Notes under the pieces: generated by a model
What the model was told of the DNA's origin: nothing
The model's input: the letters and a program-made list of their open reading frames with translations, nothing else
Database searches by the model: none
Made by a program: the position numbers and the translations under genes
Assembly: GCF_041260155.1 (NCBI RefSeq)
Contig: NC_091947.1
Span: forward strand, 25,988,115-26,052,114
DNA length: 64,000 nucleotides
Direction of reading: 5' to 3'
From: Ptychodera flava
Lineage: Eukaryota; Hemichordata; Enteropneusta; Ptychoderidae
Part shown: in pieces, positions 62,969 through 64,000 of the stretch
Layout: the number at the start of each line of letters is the position of its first letter
Position numbering within the stretch: the stretch's first letter is position 1

Positions 62969-64000
62969 TCACAAATATGGCTTAAGCATATTTATGTGAC
63001 ATAGCTGTTTTTGTTTTCGCCTGTCAGGTGTTATTATGATGTAATTTAAATCACTCAATTTCTTATCAATTAGGTATGGCCCAAAGTAACGAGCATGGAG
63101 TGGTTTGCCAGGAATTGGAAGTAGAACAAGAACTTTTTGACCTGGTTCAAACTTCCGTTTTGAGGTGTTTTTATCGTATTTGGTTTTCATTGACTGCTGA
63201 GATGACTCAAGATTTTCTCTGGCTAATTCACATGCTTTAGAGAGTTTTGTACGAAAATCTGACACATATTGCAAATATTCAGACAATCATCATCGTCTGA
63301 TAGGAATTTCTCTTTAACGAGCTTAAGTGGGCCACGGACTGTATGTCCAAATACAAGCTCAAATGGGCTAAAACCAAGAGACTCTTGAATTGACTCTCTA
63401 ACAGCAAAGAGCAGAAAATGAATTCCTTCATCCCACTGCTTCTCTGTGTCAAAACAGTAGGTCCTAATCATGTTTTTCAAAGTTTGATGAAATCGCTCAA
63501 GAGCACCCTGACTTTCTGGATGATAGGCGGATGACCTATACTGTTTAATGCCTAGCTGATCCATTACTTGTTGAAAAATACCAGACATAAAGTTGGAGCC
63601 TTGATCGGACTGGACACATTTAGGGAGGCCAAATAAAGTGAAAAATTTGACTAAAGCTCTCACTATAGTCTTTGTCTTTATGTTTCTCAGTGGTATGGCT
63701 TCTGGGAACCGGTTGATGTACACATAATTGTCACATGTACTCATTTCCTGATCTTGTTTTTGGTAGGGGCCCAAACACAGTCTATTAGTATCCTACTAAA
63801 TGGTTCTTGAAATGCAGGAATTGGCTGTAAAGGGGCCTTTGGAATGGTCTGATTCGGCTTTCCTACCATTTGACATGTGTGACAAGTTTTACAGAAATGT
63901 GCTACATCCTGCCTGAGATTAGGCCAATAAAAGTGACTGAGAATTTTATGATAAGTTTTCCTGACTCCTAAGTGACCAGCCCAGGCGTTTCATGGGCCAG
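62969..64000 (-). other. Integrase region of the Gmr1-like element
   Basis: The zinc-binding segment (HLGVRKTYHK..., CKTCHTC) starts at the right edge. The core follows with VQSDQGSNF, YHPESQGALERFHQTLK and a C-terminal part with FEPGQKVLVLLP and FGPYLI. It lies upstream of the reverse transcriptase in the element's reading direction. Confidence 0.88.

Larger units (their letters stand above)
60724..64000 (-). mobile_element. Ty3/gypsy LTR retrotransposon, Gmr1-like (integrase before reverse transcriptase), partial
   Basis: The element runs leftwards and continues past the right edge. Order in its own direction: integrase zinc finger and core, integrase C-terminal part, reverse transcriptase, RNase H, polypurine tract (GAAGAGGGGG), 3' LTR. 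Sequence type is Ty3/gypsy, but integrase precedes reverse transcriptase, as in the Gmr1 group I recall from deuterostomes. Gag, protease and the 5' LTR would lie outside the window. The copy is broken, with about two or three breaks in what is visible. Domains are well preserved, so it looks fairly young, but with one LTR it cannot be dated. It sits in a sideroflexin intron in the same orientation as that gene. Confidence 0.9.

Noticed and set aside
1-64000. tRNA, rRNA or other structured RNA genes
   Set aside because: I found no cloverleaf with A and B boxes and no rRNA-like sequence by eye; a covariance-model scan would be decisive.

Overview
The window reads as chromosomal DNA of a marine invertebrate, most likely a deuterostome (hemichordate, echinoderm or cephalochordate). 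It is AT-rich, with multi-exon genes that have canonical GT-AG introns, many small non-autonomous DNA transposons, long C/G runs, and a Ty3/gypsy element whose integrase lies upstream of its reverse transcriptase, an order I recall only from deuterostome Gmr1-like elements. The species cannot be fixed from sequence alone. All exon coordinates below were built by hand from splice signals, reading phase and remembered vertebrate homologues.

Layout. 3.7-6.6 kb (+): a small secreted-protein gene that looks like a long-chain four-helix cytokine of the CNTF/CLCF1/cardiotrophin type. 7.4-9.0 kb: a composite microsatellite and a 5'-truncated LINE. 13.8-17.0 kb (-): a large RING / two B-box / coiled-coil / filamin / NHL protein whose coding part is one exon. 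17.4-21.4 kb: a TTAA-flanked MITE, two fields of diverged tandem repeats and a foldback element. 22.9-23.6 kb: a decayed, unassigned coding relic. 25.5-27.5 kb (+): a four-exon gene for an unrecognised 113-residue coiled-coil protein. 28.9-45.3 kb (-): the ER-stress kinase PERK (EIF2AK3) in 16 exons, with transposons in its introns. 45.8-50.0 kb (+): TMEM129, an ER-associated degradation ubiquitin ligase, complete in four exons. 55.9-59.6 kb (-): the last six exons of a sideroflexin. 60.7 kb to the right edge (-): a Gmr1-like LTR retrotransposon inside a sideroflexin intron.

How the genes relate. PERK and TMEM129 start 531 bases apart, head to head, so the unfolded-protein sensor and an ERAD ligase probably share one divergent promoter. 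The PERK copy reads cleanly at all exon joins except for one missing base in exon 2, which looks like an assembly or allelic defect.

Most notable is the 3.8-6.6 kb gene: a tiny first exon ending in phase 1, then phase-0 introns, about 208 residues, a signal peptide, a proline-rich A-B loop and a CNTF-like last helix. Together these suggest an invertebrate relative of the IL-6/LIF cytokine family.
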